A DNA stretch of 64,000 nucleotides from Oscillospiraceae bacterium (GTDB lineage Bacteria > Bacillota > Clostridia > Oscillospirales > Oscillospiraceae), in contig CACZDN010000004.1 of assembly GCA_902779945.1 (NCBI GenBank), forward strand, positions 1-64,000. Direction: 5' to 3'. The notes beneath the pieces are model-generated. The model had not been told where the DNA came from and searched no databases. It saw nothing but the letters and a program-made list of their open reading frames with translations. Within the stretch, counting starts at the first letter, position 1. Each line of letters begins with the position of its first letter. This document shows, in pieces, positions 33,901 through 43,956 of this stretch. A program made the position numbers and the translations under genes.

Positions 33901-34344
33901 TCAGCGCCGCGCGAGCATGCCGCGCAGCGCCGCCAGCAGCGTTTCCGCGTCCACGGGCTTGGCGATGTGCGCGACCATCCCGGCCGCCCCGGCCGCCTCC
34001 ACATCCTCCGGGAAGACGTTTGCCGTCAGGGCGGCGATGGGGATCACGGCCAGCTCCCGCTTCCGCAGGGCGCGGATCGCCCGCGCGGCCTCGCAGCCGT
34101 CCATGACCGGCATCTGCATATCCATCAGGATCGCGTCGTAATACCCCGGCTCGGAGGCGGATACCATGTCCACGGCGACCCGGCCGTTCTCCGCGGTCTC
34201 CACCGAAAAGCCCGCCTGCGTGAGAATCAGGCGGGCGATTTTCATGTTGACCGGGTTATCCTCGGCCAGCAGGAGGCGCCGGCCCGAAAACGCGGACTCC
34301 GCCGGCGCGCTGCCGCCTGTTCTTTCGCTTTCCCTGTCCGTCAC
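33901..34344 (-). CDS. stand-alone response-regulator receiver protein
   Basis: This 147-residue protein has an unstructured N-terminus (about 20 residues) and one REC domain with the acidic pair AEDN, phospho-acceptor Asp in LMDMQMPVMDG, Thr in ALTAN and Lys in IAKPVD. It has no output domain, so it acts by phosphotransfer or protein contact, like CheY or a phosphorelay carrier. Its start overlaps the Hpt stop by 4 bp. It is the last gene of the operon. Confidence 0.88.
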   Translation of the reverse strand: MTDRESERTGGSAPAESAFSGRRLLLAEDNPVNMKIARLILTQAGFSVETAENGRVAVDMVSASEPGYYDAILMDMQMPVMDGCEAARAIRALRKRELAVIPIAALTANVFPEDVEAAGAAGMVAHIAKPVDAETLLAALRGMLARR

Positions 34345-34682
34345 AGAGACAGCGCCTTTTGCCGCGCCGTCATGATCTGCGCGGTCAGCGCCCCGGCGCC
34401 GTCGGGCAGCGCGTCCCTGCCGCGCAGCAGTTCTGTCAGCGCACAGATCGGCTCGTAGATCGGCGTGAGCGCCACATTGCCGATCGAGCCCTTCAGCGAA
34501 TGGGCCGCCTCAAAGGCCGCCCGGGAATCTCCGGCGTCCATGGCCGCCTGCAGCCTCTCAAAGTTTTTGTCCGCCAGCGCCATGGACACCATCTGAAGAT
34601 AGAACTTCTCGTTGTTCAGGCATCTGGCCAGGCCCTCGGCGGTCCTCGCACCGTAAAGCGTCAATGCGTCCAGGGTCATCAT
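34341..34682 (-). CDS. histidine phosphotransfer (Hpt) protein
   Basis: This is a 113-residue four-helix Hpt protein with the phosphorylatable His in AHSLKGSIGN. It overlaps both neighbours by 4 bp (ATGA). It passes phosphate between a hybrid kinase REC and a downstream REC. Partners by position are the REC inside the giant upstream protein, the REC protein just downstream, and the hybrid kinase at 41240. Confidence 0.88.
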   Translation of the reverse strand: MMTLDALTLYGARTAEGLARCLNNEKFYLQMVSMALADKNFERLQAAMDAGDSRAAFEAAHSLKGSIGNVALTPIYEPICALTELLRGRDALPDGAGALTAQIMTARQKALSL

Positions 34683-37600
34683 GCTTTCCCTCCTGTTTCT
34701 TCTCTTACACCCAATACAATATGCTGGGAATCGCTCTCGCGTGACTTGATCGTCTGAAGGGAGCAGCGCGTCGGCACGCCGTTTTTCAGTCTCAAAAACG
34801 GGATCGAGACCAGCTCCTCCTGAGCGGCCAGGCGCATGAGGCCGGCCTTGCCCGTCGCCTCTCTGAGCGTCTCCGCGTCGGACCCGACCACATCCGCCAG
34901 CAGCTTTTCCCTGGCGCCGCTGAAGAAGTCGACCCCGCCGGGGCGGATCTCCAGCTTGCCGTCCCTGCCGGTGTGGAATTCGAGATAGAAGTCCGTCACC
35001 ACATCCACATAATAGATGCTCTCAAAATCGCTGGTCAGCGCCTTGGAGATGCTCATGCAGGTCTTCTTTTCCGCCGGCGTGATTTCGGCCTTTGCGGCGG
35101 CGCGCTCGATCAGGAAGCGGTCGAACGCCTGCGGCGGCACGGGCTTCGAGAAGAAGTAGCCCTGCACATAATCGCAGCCCATCGCCTTGAGCGTCAGATA
35201 CTGCTCCTCGGTCTCCACGCCCTCGGCGACGACAGGCACATGCAGATAGTCCGCGATGTCGATGATCAGCTCGATCATGCGCACGTCCCGCGTCTCACCG
35301 AAGGCGCTGCGCACAAAGCTCATATCCAGCTTCAGCGCGTCGATGGGCAGGTGCGAGAGCATCCCCAGGGATGAATAGCCGGTGCCGAAGTCGTCCATTT
35401 CGATGCGGAAGCCGACGCCCATGCCGCGCAGCTCCTTGGCCGTGGAGATGACCTGATCGGAATCGCCGGTGTAGGCGGACTCTGTGATTTCCAGCACAAG
35501 ATCCTCCGGGTCGAGACTGCAGGCCTCCAGGATCTCCTTGAAGATGTTCTTCAGATTCGGCGTCAGCATGTCGATGCGGGAGACGTTCACCGAGACCGGA
35601 ACGGCATAGCCGAGACGGTCCTTCCAGTCCCGGATCTGCGCGGCGGCCCTGCGCCACACATACTGGTCGAGCTCGAGGATCAGGCCGTTGTCCTCCAGCA
35701 GGGGGATGAATACGCCGGGGCTGATCATGCCGAGCTTCGGGTGATCCCAGCGCACCAGGGCCTCCGCGCTGGCCAGGACGGGCCTGTCGGGGCGGATGTC
35801 GTACTTGGGCTGGAAGTAGACCGTGAAGCGGCCGCTCTCCAGAGACGGCTTGAAGTCCTCCAGCAGACGCTCTCTGTACAGCTCCGCCTCGTGCATCTCG
35901 GTATCGTAGATGCCGATGGCCTTCAGGTAGCCGCTCTTCACCGTGTTCGCGGCGATCTTCGCATAGTCGAAGCGCCGCTCGATCTCGAGCGATTTGTCCA
36001 CCTGGGAATACACGCCCATGCGAAGCCTTACCCGGTTCTCGGACACATCCCCGTCCACAAGGCCCTCGGAGGCCTTGTCCAGGATGCCCGCGTAGTCGTC
36101 CAGGTGAGGGCAGTAGATGAAGAAGGTATCCGCGCTGCGGCGGCACCCAACGCCGCCGACCTCGCGCGAGATCTTCCGGATGCGCCTGCCGATGCGGGCG
36201 AGCACGCTGTCGCCGTACTGCTTTCCGTAGCGCTCGTTGAGCATGTGGAAATGGTTGACGTCCAGCACGATGGCGTCCATCGGCATTTCGGCGTAGTGCT
36301 GGTCGTAGATGCGCACATAGCGGAGGAAGTAGTCGAGGTTCAGCAGGTTCGTCAGGCTGTCGCGCTCCGTGGACTGGATGATGTTGCTCTTTTCGGACAG
36401 CTCGATGCAGCGCCTGACGCGGGCCTGGATGATCTCAAAGGAGGGATAGGGCTTGGGGATGAAGTCGATGGCACCGATCCTGAGACAGTCGACCTCCGCG
36501 CTCTGGTCCGCGGTCATCACGATCACGGGGATGGCGCGGAATTTCTCCTCCTCCTTCATCACCTTCAGCACTTCCATGCCGCCCATTTTGGGCATCTGCA
36601 GATCCAGCAGGACAAGGGCCAGGTCCTCCCGGTGGTTTTTGATCTGCGCCAGCGCCTCGGAGCCGTCCGAGGCGTACAGCAGCTCATAGTCCTCCTGGAG
36701 CATGTTGCCGAGGATCATCTGGTTGATCTCCTCGTCCTCCGCAATGAGGATCTGGCGCTTGAGACGCAGGATGTCGGTGCTGTCGCCCGTCTGGAAGACC
36801 TGCTTCTCGGCCACCTCGGCGTCCTCCCGCGTGATCGAGCCCATGCCCTTGAGCAGCTTCTTTTCCTCATACATCAGGGCGTCCGCGCGCTCAAACACAT
36901 CGTGGAAGCTGACGTCCTCTCCCGGCCTGTAATCCGACAGACCGCCGGAGATCACGACGTCCTTCGTGCTGATATGCGCCACGGAGCGGTCGTGAAGCGC
37001 CAGCACCAGCTCCTTGCGGATGAGGTAATCGCGCCCCGTCAGGATCACGACGAACTCGTCGCCGCCGGTGCGGAAGACCGGACTGTGCTGGAAAATATCG
37101 CAGATCATCCGGCTGGCCTTGACGATATACTCGTCGCCCGCCTTGTGGCCGAGGGTGTCGTTGATCACTTTCAGGCCGTTCACGTCGCAGACGGCGATGG
37201 CGAAGGGGTGGGCGGTTTTCTCCTCGATGGCGATGTCGTACTGCTTCTCGCTCAGGAGGAAGGCGTGCTTGCTCTTGACGCCGGTCATGGGGTCGGTGAA
37301 GGCGGCGGTGCGGGCCTCGTCGCGCTCCTGGGCGGCCTTTTTCTCCCACTTGCGCGTGGTGGAATAGTTGACCAGCATGACGGCCAGAGACGTCGCAAAG
37401 AGCCCCGCGATGACCAGGACGCTGGTGTTGTCCGCGTCGTGAAGGCGCACGCGCTGGACGTCGAGAAACGCGTCCTTGTCCGCCGCGGCTGCTTCTTCGC
37501 CGGTGACAGAGTCGATGTAGACGGAAATCTCATCGACGATGTCGTTTTCCCGGGCCTCGTTCAGCCGCTCCGCCCAGGTCATCGCCATCAGGACGATGAA

Positions 37601-39064
37601 GGCCAGCAGCGCGATCCAGACGATGATGGCCTTGCCGAACTTTCTGGCGTGGTCCTTGCGGATGACGTTGTTGAAAAACAGCAGGCCGATGATCGACCAG
37701 ACGGCGATGAGGACATAGGTCTCCGTCTCAATGGTGTAGTCGGAAAAGATGCTGGGGAAGAGCAGGAAGAGCAGGAAGGCGACCAGAATGAACAGGCAGA
37801 TCCCGCTGATAAAGCGGTCCTTTTTGCTGCCATCCTTCCCGGAGGCCTTGAAAACCGCGACCGAGACGAAGCCGTAGAGGATGACCGCGCCGATGGTGGT
37901 CGTATCCACGATCCAGCCGATGGCGGTCCTGCCCAGGAAGGGGATCGGCAGGGACACAAAGACGGCCATGAGGATGGCGTCGGCCGGGATCTGCCTGTCG
38001 TTGAGCCGGGCGTACTGCCCGGGCAGGATGCCGTCCTGCGCCACGGCATAGCACAGGCGGCTGATCGTGTGCAGCATCCCGATCAGGCTGGTGAGCACCA
38101 GCGAAAGCAGCGACGCCATCAGAATATAGACGCCGGTCTGGCCGAGATAGGTATACGCGGCGTAAAAGGCGGGCAGTCCGGCGATCCCCTCAAACTCGTC
38201 CAGGCGGCTGATATAGTCCAGCCACCCTGTGCAGCCCTCCGGATAGGCGGACACGCTCATCAGGATGATGAAAATGTACAGCGCGGTCGTGACGATCAGG
38301 GACACGAAGAGCACGCGGAAGATGCTGCTGTGCCGGAAGCGGTACTCCTCGGCCGAATGGGAGACACTCTCAAAGCCGATGAAGGCCCAGGGCGACAGAA
38401 AGCCGATGCGGATGACCTGCCGGAGAGCGTCGGAATCCGGGATAAAGCCCGGCTCCATCGTCAAGCCGCTTTTGCGGAAGCCGAGCATCGCCGCGGTAAA
38501 GCAGACCGTGATGCCGACCGTGAACACCAGCACGAGCACCACCATGCAGCGAGCGGTCGCCGTCTTGCTCCTGATGCACAGGAGCCCGATCAGCGCAATG
38601 GACGCGATCGTGACGATGGCCTCGCCCAGATAGACCTCATAGCCGAATATCGTATAGAGATAGCCGACCTTGAAGGCGCCGCGCAGGAAGTAGCGCGCGA
38701 AGAGAGGGATGCTGGTGGCGTTTGCCCAGAAGATAGAGATATACACCAGGAACATGAACCAGGCCACCAGGAAGGCGCGGTCATAGCCGAAGACACATTT
38801 GATATAGTTGTAAAGGCCGCCCGTGCCGGGGTAGCGGTTGCCCAGATAGTGATAGTGGTTCGCCACCATCAGCATCATGACAAAGCCGATCAGCAGCCCG
38901 CCGACAGAGCCCATCGGCCCCGCCTGGGACAGATAGGCGCTGCTGGTGACCACCAGGGAGCCCCAGCCGATGGCCGAGCCGACCGACAGGGCCCAGACGG
39001 CAAGAGGGGAAAGGTACGGCTGCAGCCCGGATTCGGACTTGGCAGCAGGTGACGTTTCGCTCAT
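34679..39064 (-). CDS. giant permease-like sensor fused to GGDEF-REC-GGDEF-EAL
   Basis: This is a 1461-residue protein. Residues 1-480 form an APC-superfamily amino-acid-permease-like unit of about 12 helices (SVGSAIGWGSLV near the N-terminus). A further loop and membrane helix lie near 541-560. Then come GGDEF1 (about 580-735, active TGGDEF near 664), REC (about 770-885, phospho-Asp in LLDLQMPKMGG), GGDEF2 (about 905-1060, degenerate: RRSADTF replaces RxGGDEF), EAL (about 1080-1320) and a PAS-like tail. The EAL domain keeps ASAEALVRW, NVSR, EITES, DDFGTG, KLDMSF, EGVE and QGYFFSKP, so it should be active. The protein can both make and break c-di-GMP under control of ligand and phosphorylation. 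It overlaps the Hpt gene by 4 bp and has a clear promoter. Whether the permease half still transports is unknown. Confidence 0.85.
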   Translation of the reverse strand: MSETSPAAKSESGLQPYLSPLAVWALSVGSAIGWGSLVVTSSAYLSQAGPMGSVGGLLIGFVMMLMVANHYHYLGNRYPGTGGLYNYIKCVFGYDRAFLVAWFMFLVYISIFWANATSIPLFARYFLRGAFKVGYLYTIFGYEVYLGEAIVTIASIALIGLLCIRSKTATARCMVVLVLVFTVGITVCFTAAMLGFRKSGLTMEPGFIPDSDALRQVIRIGFLSPWAFIGFESVSHSAEEYRFRHSSIFRVLFVSLIVTTALYIFIILMSVSAYPEGCTGWLDYISRLDEFEGIAGLPAFYAAYTYLGQTGVYILMASLLSLVLTSLIGMLHTISRLCYAVAQDGILPGQYARLNDRQIPADAILMAVFVSLPIPFLGRTAIGWIVDTTTIGAVILYGFVSVAVFKASGKDGSKKDRFISGICLFILVAFLLFLLFPSIFSDYTIETETYVLIAVWSIIGLLFFNNVIRKDHARKFGKAIIVWIALLAFIVLMAMTWAERLNEARENDIVDEISVYIDSVTGEEAAAADKDAFLDVQRVRLHDADNTSVLVIAGLFATSLAVMLVNYSTTRKWEKKAAQERDEARTAAFTDPMTGVKSKHAFLLSEKQYDIAIEEKTAHPFAIAVCDVNGLKVINDTLGHKAGDEYIVKASRMICDIFQHSPVFRTGGDEFVVILTGRDYLIRKELVLALHDRSVAHISTKDVVISGGLSDYRPGEDVSFHDVFERADALMYEEKKLLKGMGSITREDAEVAEKQVFQTGDSTDILRLKRQILIAEDEEINQMILGNMLQEDYELLYASDGSEALAQIKNHREDLALVLLDLQMPKMGGMEVLKVMKEEEKFRAIPVIVMTADQSAEVDCLRIGAIDFIPKPYPSFEIIQARVRRCIELSEKSNIIQSTERDSLTNLLNLDYFLRYVRIYDQHYAEMPMDAIVLDVNHFHMLNERYGKQYGDSVLARIGRRIRKISREVGGVGCRRSADTFFIYCPHLDDYAGILDKASEGLVDGDVSENRVRLRMGVYSQVDKSLEIERRFDYAKIAANTVKSGYLKAIGIYDTEMHEAELYRERLLEDFKPSLESGRFTVYFQPKYDIRPDRPVLASAEALVRWDHPKLGMISPGVFIPLLEDNGLILELDQYVWRRAAAQIRDWKDRLGYAVPVSVNVSRIDMLTPNLKNIFKEILEACSLDPEDLVLEITESAYTGDSDQVISTAKELRGMGVGFRIEMDDFGTGYSSLGMLSHLPIDALKLDMSFVRSAFGETRDVRMIELIIDIADYLHVPVVAEGVETEEQYLTLKAMGCDYVQGYFFSKPVPPQAFDRFLIERAAAKAEITPAEKKTCMSISKALTSDFESIYYVDVVTDFYLEFHTGRDGKLEIRPGGVDFFSGAREKLLADVVGSDAETLREATGKAGLMRLAAQEELVSIPFLRLKNGVPTRCSLQTIKSRESDSQHIVLGVREETGGKA

Positions 39065-39152
39065 TTGTGTCTCTCCTCGTGTTTTCTCATGTCGTTTCGC
39101 TCAACTCCCGGGGGACCGTGAGGAGCGGTGTGCAGCAACTCATAATGACAGT

Positions 39153-39181
39153 ATTATACCATTGATCGCGCGCTTTGTCAG
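39153..39181 (-). promoter_or_regulatory. promoter of the permease-GGDEF-EAL operon
   Basis: On the minus strand CTGACA (39181-39176), a 17-bp spacer and TATAAT (39158-39153) preceded by TGG. The leader is about 80 bases. Confidence 0.7.
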
Positions 39182-39269
39182 CCCGTTTTCGAGGGAATCT
39201 TCCGAATTATTCTGCCGGCCTGAAGGCCGGGCGCCGCTCCCGCGCCTGCCCCGGTCACGGACAGAATAC

Positions 39270-39298
39270 TTGACAAGTAGGATTCTGCGTGATATAAT
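39270..39298 (+). promoter_or_regulatory. full-consensus sigma-A promoter of the VOC gene
   Basis: TTGACA (39270-39275), a 17-bp spacer and TATAAT (39293-39298): both hexamers and spacing match consensus exactly. Confidence 0.85.
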
Positions 39299-39330
39299 CC
39301 CCCCACTTTTTCATCAAGGGAGGATAAACC

Positions 39331-39705
39331 ATGCATATCACCGGCTTTTGCCCACTGATCGTAACAAAAGATCCCGAGTCTGTCATGAAGACGTTTGAGG
39401 CGCTCGGCTTCGAGAGACGCCACACGAAAACGGACATCGAGGGCGGCGCCAACGTCAACTACGCCATGAAGGACGCCAACGGCAACCGTATCAACATCGC
39501 GAGCTCCGAGACGATGGAGCGCGATCTGACCGGCATCAGCATGAATGTGGACGATTTCCAGGAGGCCTATGATTTCCTGCTCTCGAAGGGCTTTGTCAAT
39601 CCCCGCGGCGACAAGGTCACCGACACCAGCTCCTCGAAGGCCACGCTGCTTTTCTCCCCGTCCGGCTTCCCGATCAACGTCTCCCAGCACATCAGGAAGG
39701 ACTGA
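39331..39705 (+). CDS. VOC/glyoxalase-superfamily protein
   Basis: This 124-residue protein has the beta-alpha-beta-beta-beta pattern of one VOC half (GFCPLIVTKDPESVMKTFEALGFERRHT, then NVDDFQEAYDFLLSKGF). GGGAGG precedes the ATG. The usual metal ligands (His/Glu) are not obvious, so it may be non-catalytic or bind a small ligand. It is driven by an unusually strong promoter. Substrate unknown. Confidence 0.7.
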   Translation: MHITGFCPLIVTKDPESVMKTFEALGFERRHTKTDIEGGANVNYAMKDANGNRINIASSETMERDLTGISMNVDDFQEAYDFLLSKGFVNPRGDKVTDTSSSKATLLFSPSGFPINVSQHIRKD

Positions 39706-39719
39706 TCCCGCGCGGCGCC

Positions 39720-39775
39720 GCGGCCCCTTTCCGTCACCTTGTGACACCTCTCCCCGGCGCGGGGCGAGGCAAGAT
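39720..39775. repeat. REP-like palindrome (CTCTCCCC type)
   Basis: Second copy of the 13311 family (CCTCTCCCCGGCGCGGGGCG), preceded by CCCTTTCCGTCACCTTGTGAC. Confidence 0.55.
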
Positions 39776-39811
39776 GAGGGGATCGACCCCCGACGGAAAC
39801 AACGTAATAAA

Positions 39812-39884
39812 GCCCTGTCATTCTGAGGAACGGAGTGCCGAAGGATCTTCAAGATCCTTCGGCTTCGCTCAGGATGACAGGGCT
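39812..39884. repeat. REP-like palindrome (TGTCATTCTGAG type), possible terminator
   Basis: A near-complete palindrome running from AGCCCTGTCATTCTGAG to CTCAGGATGACAGGGCT, followed by TTTTTT. It is related to 16566-16656. It may terminate the VOC transcript. Confidence 0.65.
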
Positions 39885-39953
39885 TGTTTTTTCATTGTCG
39901 GTGTGCGCCGGGGAGAGCTTCCCCCGCGTGTTCATCCCGCAGGGGATGGTTTT

Positions 39954-41243
39954 TTACGAAAAGCTGCCGTACATCGCGGCGGCCTCATCCACGCTGAGCT
40001 CGCCCTTTCCGACCATGAACGCCGCGACCCGGAGCTGAACCGTGAGCGGATCCCTGATGCCAAGCACCTCCGGGGACATGGTACGATCCGCGGGTATCCG
40101 GGCGAAGGGCGCGAACAGCGAGTCAAAGGACAGATCCGTGGTGGGCGTTACCAGCCGTTTCACGGCGGCCATCTCATTGAGCTCTTCCTTTGTAATCAGA
40201 AAGCGCATGAATTCGTTTGTCATGTCCAGATTCTCGCAGTCCTTGTTTACGGAGAACTCCACGGAGGGACTGTCGATAAAATATCCCCCCTTATCGGTCA
40301 GCGGGATCGGAGAAAAGCTGTACGCAAAAGGCGACCTGGCGAACGCCTCGGACTGGCTTTCCCGTTTCCGGGTCCCGGACACGGTATCCCCGTAGCAGAG
40401 CATCATCGGCACATCGCCTTCAAAGAAGCGCAGGATCACCTGGTTATAGTTGTCCGAAATCTGATCACACGCGTCGATATCAATGCAGCCTTCCCGGATC
40501 AGCAGCTCCACCGTCTCCAGAGCCGGGCGCATGTATTCTCCCGCCGCGGGGTCCAGCGCATTGGCAAGGGCCAGCGCTTCCGGCTTGTCGGCAAGCGTGG
40601 CCACAAACTGCGGATAGGCAATCGTGTTCATGAGGGAGCCGGACGCTTTGAGGCTGTAGCCCATCATGGGGCTATCGTAGCCTCTGCCGCGAAACTCTTT
40701 GCAGACGGCTACCAGCTCCGTCAGGGTGGTCGGGATGCTGAGACCTTCCTTCTTGAACAGATCGTTGTTCACCAGCATGCCGTAGGTCCTGGAGAAAACC
40801 GGTGCCATCGGTACATGGCCCTCCGCGTCATGACTGAGCAGACCGGGGCGGATGCAGTCCAGGTTCAGCCTGAGGGCGGGGTCCGAAAGATCCTCCATGC
40901 GGGCAAACACCGGGTCATACAGTTCGTTCCCGAACATCCAGGTGTGGGAGAAGAAAATGTTGGGCCTGTCCTTGCCCTCCAGCGCCGTGGCCAGGATGTT
41001 GTTATAGTCGTCCAGCTTCACGTAGCTGAGCTGCACATTCGGATAAAAGGCGTTGAATCTGTCAAATTCCGCCTCCAGCGCCTCAAAGTTGTCATAGGAT
41101 CCGGCTACCGTGATGCTGCAGCGCGTGTCCGTGTCGAGGGCCGGCTTGAAGCCGGCGGCGGGTTCTTCCTTCGCCTTTCCGCCGCAGGCCGCGAGCGACA
41201 CAGCCGCGCAGATGATGAAGATGATGCAGAGCAGTTTTTTCAT
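39954..41243 (-). CDS. extracellular solute-binding lipoprotein coupled to a histidine kinase
   Basis: This is a 429-residue protein. ATG 41243 overlaps the kinase stop by 4 bp. A lipoprotein signal ([19 protein letters not shown]) is followed by a family 1 (sugar-type) binding fold: [22 protein letters not shown] near the N-terminus and [24 protein letters not shown] further on. No permease or ATPase genes accompany it, so transport is unlikely to be its main job. Translational coupling suggests it presents a ligand to the kinase sensor domain. Confidence 0.8.
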   Translation of the reverse strand: MKKLLCIIFIICAAVSLAACGGKAKEEPAAGFKPALDTDTRCSITVAGSYDNFEALEAEFDRFNAFYPNVQLSYVKLDDYNNILATALEGKDRPNIFFSHTWMFGNELYDPVFARMEDLSDPALRLNLDCIRPGLLSHDAEGHVPMAPVFSRTYGMLVNNDLFKKEGLSIPTTLTELVAVCKEFRGRGYDSPMMGYSLKASGSLMNTIAYPQFVATLADKPEALALANALDPAAGEYMRPALETVELLIREGCIDIDACDQISDNYNQVILRFFEGDVPMMLCYGDTVSGTRKRESQSEAFARSPFAYSFSPIPLTDKGGYFIDSPSVEFSVNKDCENLDMTNEFMRFLITKEELNEMAAVKRLVTPTTDLSFDSLFAPFARIPADRTMSPEVLGIRDPLTVQLRVAAFMVGKGELSVDEAAAMYGSFS

Positions 41244-43777
41244 GATCTCTTTTCCTCCTTGATCCTGCGAATCTCTTTGATGACGAGCTTGATGTCCACC
41301 GGCTTTGCGATATGGCCGTTCATGCCGGCGTTCAGGCACTCGGTGACGTTTTCCGAAAACGCGTCCGCCGTCATGGCGATGATCGGGATGGTGGACGCCC
41401 ACGGGTCATCCAGCGCGCGGATGGTCCTCGTGGCGTCAAGGCCGTTCATCTCCGGCATCTGTATGTCCATAAAGATCAGGTCATAGCCCCCCTTCGGGGC
41501 CTGCTTCAGCTTCTCCACGCAGACGCGCCCGTTCTCGGCGCGCTCCGCCGTGATCCCGAACATGGCGAGGATGGCGGAGATGATCTCCCAGTTGATGTCG
41601 TTGTCCTCCGCGACGAGGATGCGCATCCCCTTCAGATCGGAGTAGTCGTTCTCCGGCTCGACGGACTTTGTCCCGGTTCCAAGCAGCTCGTTGATCTTGT
41701 CATAGAGCGTGGAGCGGAACAGCGGCTTGCTGACGAAGCCGTTTGCGCCGGCCTCCTTCGCCGCGTCCTCGATATCCGACCCGTCGTAGGCGGAGATCAG
41801 CAGGATGGGGATGTCGGAATCCGCCTCCGCGCGGATGCGGCGTATCGTTTCGACGCCGTCGACCTCCGGCATCTTCCAGTCGATGATCACGACGCGGTAA
41901 TCCCGGCCCGTCTCATGCCGGCGCGCGATCATGCCGACCGCCTCCGGCCCGCTTCCCGCGCGGTCGGCCGTCACGCCGAGAGAGCGCAGGGTGTCGACCG
42001 CGGTCTCCAGAAGGACCTCGTCGTCGTCGACGATGAGCACGTCCATCGCCTCAAGGGTCATATCCTCCCGCTGCCGCTCCGCTGCGGGAATGTCCAGCGT
42101 GACGGTGAAGGTCGTCCCTTTTCCCTGCTCGCTCCGGCAGTCGATGGTGCCGCCCATCAGATCGACCATCTGCTTGGTGATGGCGAGGCCGAGTCCGGTG
42201 CCCTGAATGCTGTTTACGCGGCTGTCGGTCTGGCGCGAAAACGGCTGGTACATGTTCGCCATAAATTCCGGACTCATGCCGATGCCGGTATCGGATACCG
42301 TGTAAATCAGCCGCACGCAGCCGGGCTTCGGGCTCTCCTCCTCGCGCATGTCCACGCTGACGCGGCCGCCGGGCTCCGTGTACTTGATGGCGTTGGAGAG
42401 GAGGTTGATGCAGATTTGATTCAGCCGGAGCTGGTCGGTGTAGAGATACTCCTTTTCCATCCGGTTGATGCGGAAATTGAACTCGATATTCTTTTCCTTG
42501 ATCATCGGCTGGGACAGATTGACGAGGTTTTCCACCGTCTCGACGATGGAGAAGGTCAGAGGGCTGAGGTTCAGCTTCCCGCTCTCGACCTTGGAGATGT
42601 CCAGAATATCGTTGATGAGCGTGAGCAGGTGGTTGCTGGCCAGCGTGATCTTCCGCAGGCTCTCCCTCACGGAATCCGTGTCGCCGAGATTCTTCTCCGC
42701 GATCGTCGTAAGGCCGATGATCGCGTTCATCGGCGTGCGGATATCGTGGGACATTGTGGAGAGGAAATCGGTCTTCGCCTTGTTCGCCGACGCCGCTTCT
42801 CTCGCGGCCGCCAGGAGCTTCTTGTTGAAGGAGATCATCACGGCCAGGTCAAATACGAACAGGATCAGAAGCCCCGCGGAGACGAAACCGATCAGCAGCC
42901 AGTTTTCGGCGCTCACATGCAGGTCCCTGACCGGCATGAAGCTGAGCAGCGTCCAGCCCTCCGTCGCGGCCACCGGGATATAGGCGAGTATGCATTCCTC
43001 GCCGCGTGAGTTGCGCATGGTGAGAGAGCCGGTCTCCGAGGTGATGGTCCGGAAAAGCTCCTGCGCCGAGGCGGGATCAACGGTGTTGTAGGATCTGTAG
43101 AACTCAAAGAAGCTGGCGTTTTTGAAGGAGTGGCCCTTGATGATGTAGTCGCCCTTCGCGTCGATCATGGAGAGCTCCGCGTTTTCAAACTCCTCCTGCG
43201 GGAAGACCCACTTCTGCTCCAGCTCCGAGATGGGCAGCACGCGCAGCAGGATGGCTTTCCGCGGCCTGCCGGTATCGCTGTCATGGAGCGTGATGAAATT
43301 GCAGAAGGCCAGGGACTGCTCCCCGTTGACCGGGTTCGTATACGCGCGGGAGATGTTGATGGATTCTCCGATATTGTGGATCCAGCTCACATCGTTCAAA
43401 AGCTCCATCCGCTCATAGGAGACGGAGTAATCGTCGGAGCTCTCGTGCCTTGCGCGCGTGGACAGGCCGGACAGCGTATCGAGGTATACAAGATGCGCGG
43501 AGGCGCTCGGCAGCACATGGGAGATGCGGATGAAGGAGACCGCCTCCTCGATGGTCATGTCCTTGCTGTTGATATAGTGCGCCCACACATCGCAGATGCG
43601 CTGTTCTCCCTCCAGATAGTTCTCGGTGACATGCTCCATGGTGATGGTGGTGTTTTCAAAATGCTCGATCTGCCTCCGGGTGTAATACACGTTTTCAAAG
43701 CGGGAATACAGGACCACGAAGGTCAGCATCGCGAGCATGATGAACACGTTGACCAGTATGACCCAGGTTTTTTTCAC
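41240..43777 (-). CDS. hybrid sensor histidine kinase with two REC domains
   Basis: This is an 845-residue protein if GTG 43777 is used (GGAAGGGG upstream); a GTG 19 codons earlier is possible. TM1 lies at about 1-23, an extracytoplasmic Cache-like sensor at about 25-295, and TM2 at about 296-320. HisKA has the phospho-His in [14 protein letters not shown], and HATPase has [16 protein letters not shown] and GTGLGLAI. Two REC domains follow (Asp in [11 protein letters not shown] and in [11 protein letters not shown]). There is no Hpt domain, so a separate Hpt (34341) is a likely partner. The stop overlaps the solute-binding lipoprotein gene by 4 bp. Confidence 0.9.
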   Translation of the reverse strand: MKKTWVILVNVFIMLAMLTFVVLYSRFENVYYTRRQIEHFENTTITMEHVTENYLEGEQRICDVWAHYINSKDMTIEEAVSFIRISHVLPSASAHLVYLDTLSGLSTRARHESSDDYSVSYERMELLNDVSWIHNIGESINISRAYTNPVNGEQSLAFCNFITLHDSDTGRPRKAILLRVLPISELEQKWVFPQEEFENAELSMIDAKGDYIIKGHSFKNASFFEFYRSYNTVDPASAQELFRTITSETGSLTMRNSRGEECILAYIPVAATEGWTLLSFMPVRDLHVSAENWLLIGFVSAGLLILFVFDLAVMISFNKKLLAAAREAASANKAKTDFLSTMSHDIRTPMNAIIGLTTIAEKNLGDTDSVRESLRKITLASNHLLTLINDILDISKVESGKLNLSPLTFSIVETVENLVNLSQPMIKEKNIEFNFRINRMEKEYLYTDQLRLNQICINLLSNAIKYTEPGGRVSVDMREEESPKPGCVRLIYTVSDTGIGMSPEFMANMYQPFSRQTDSRVNSIQGTGLGLAITKQMVDLMGGTIDCRSEQGKGTTFTVTLDIPAAERQREDMTLEAMDVLIVDDDEVLLETAVDTLRSLGVTADRAGSGPEAVGMIARRHETGRDYRVVIIDWKMPEVDGVETIRRIRAEADSDIPILLISAYDGSDIEDAAKEAGANGFVSKPLFRSTLYDKINELLGTGTKSVEPENDYSDLKGMRILVAEDNDINWEIISAILAMFGITAERAENGRVCVEKLKQAPKGGYDLIFMDIQMPEMNGLDATRTIRALDDPWASTIPIIAMTADAFSENVTECLNAGMNGHIAKPVDIKLVIKEIRRIKEEKRS

Positions 43778-43899
43778 AGCGCATTCCGCCCCTTCCGAAC
43801 TTTTGGCCCCGCACGAGTCAGCGCAGCCGGACACGCGACCTCATCATTCCTCACCCCGCGGGGAGAAGCGCTCTCATGATCGACGCGGCATTTTTTTCT

Positions 43900-43928
43900 A
43901 TTATACGCGAAAAACCGTCATTCTTCAA
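43900..43928 (-). promoter_or_regulatory. promoter of the kinase/solute-binding operon
   Basis: On the minus strand TTGAAG (43928-43923), a 17-bp spacer and TATAAT (43905-43900). Confidence 0.65.
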
Positions 43929-43956
43929 TAGAGTCACCATAGAAAAAAACGGGGCG

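Noticed and set aside
35741-39052. Open frame of about 1100 codons antisense to the permease-GGDEF-EAL gene
   Set aside because: Shadow frame: highly charged low-complexity product, no ribosome site, while the minus-strand gene has complete domains.
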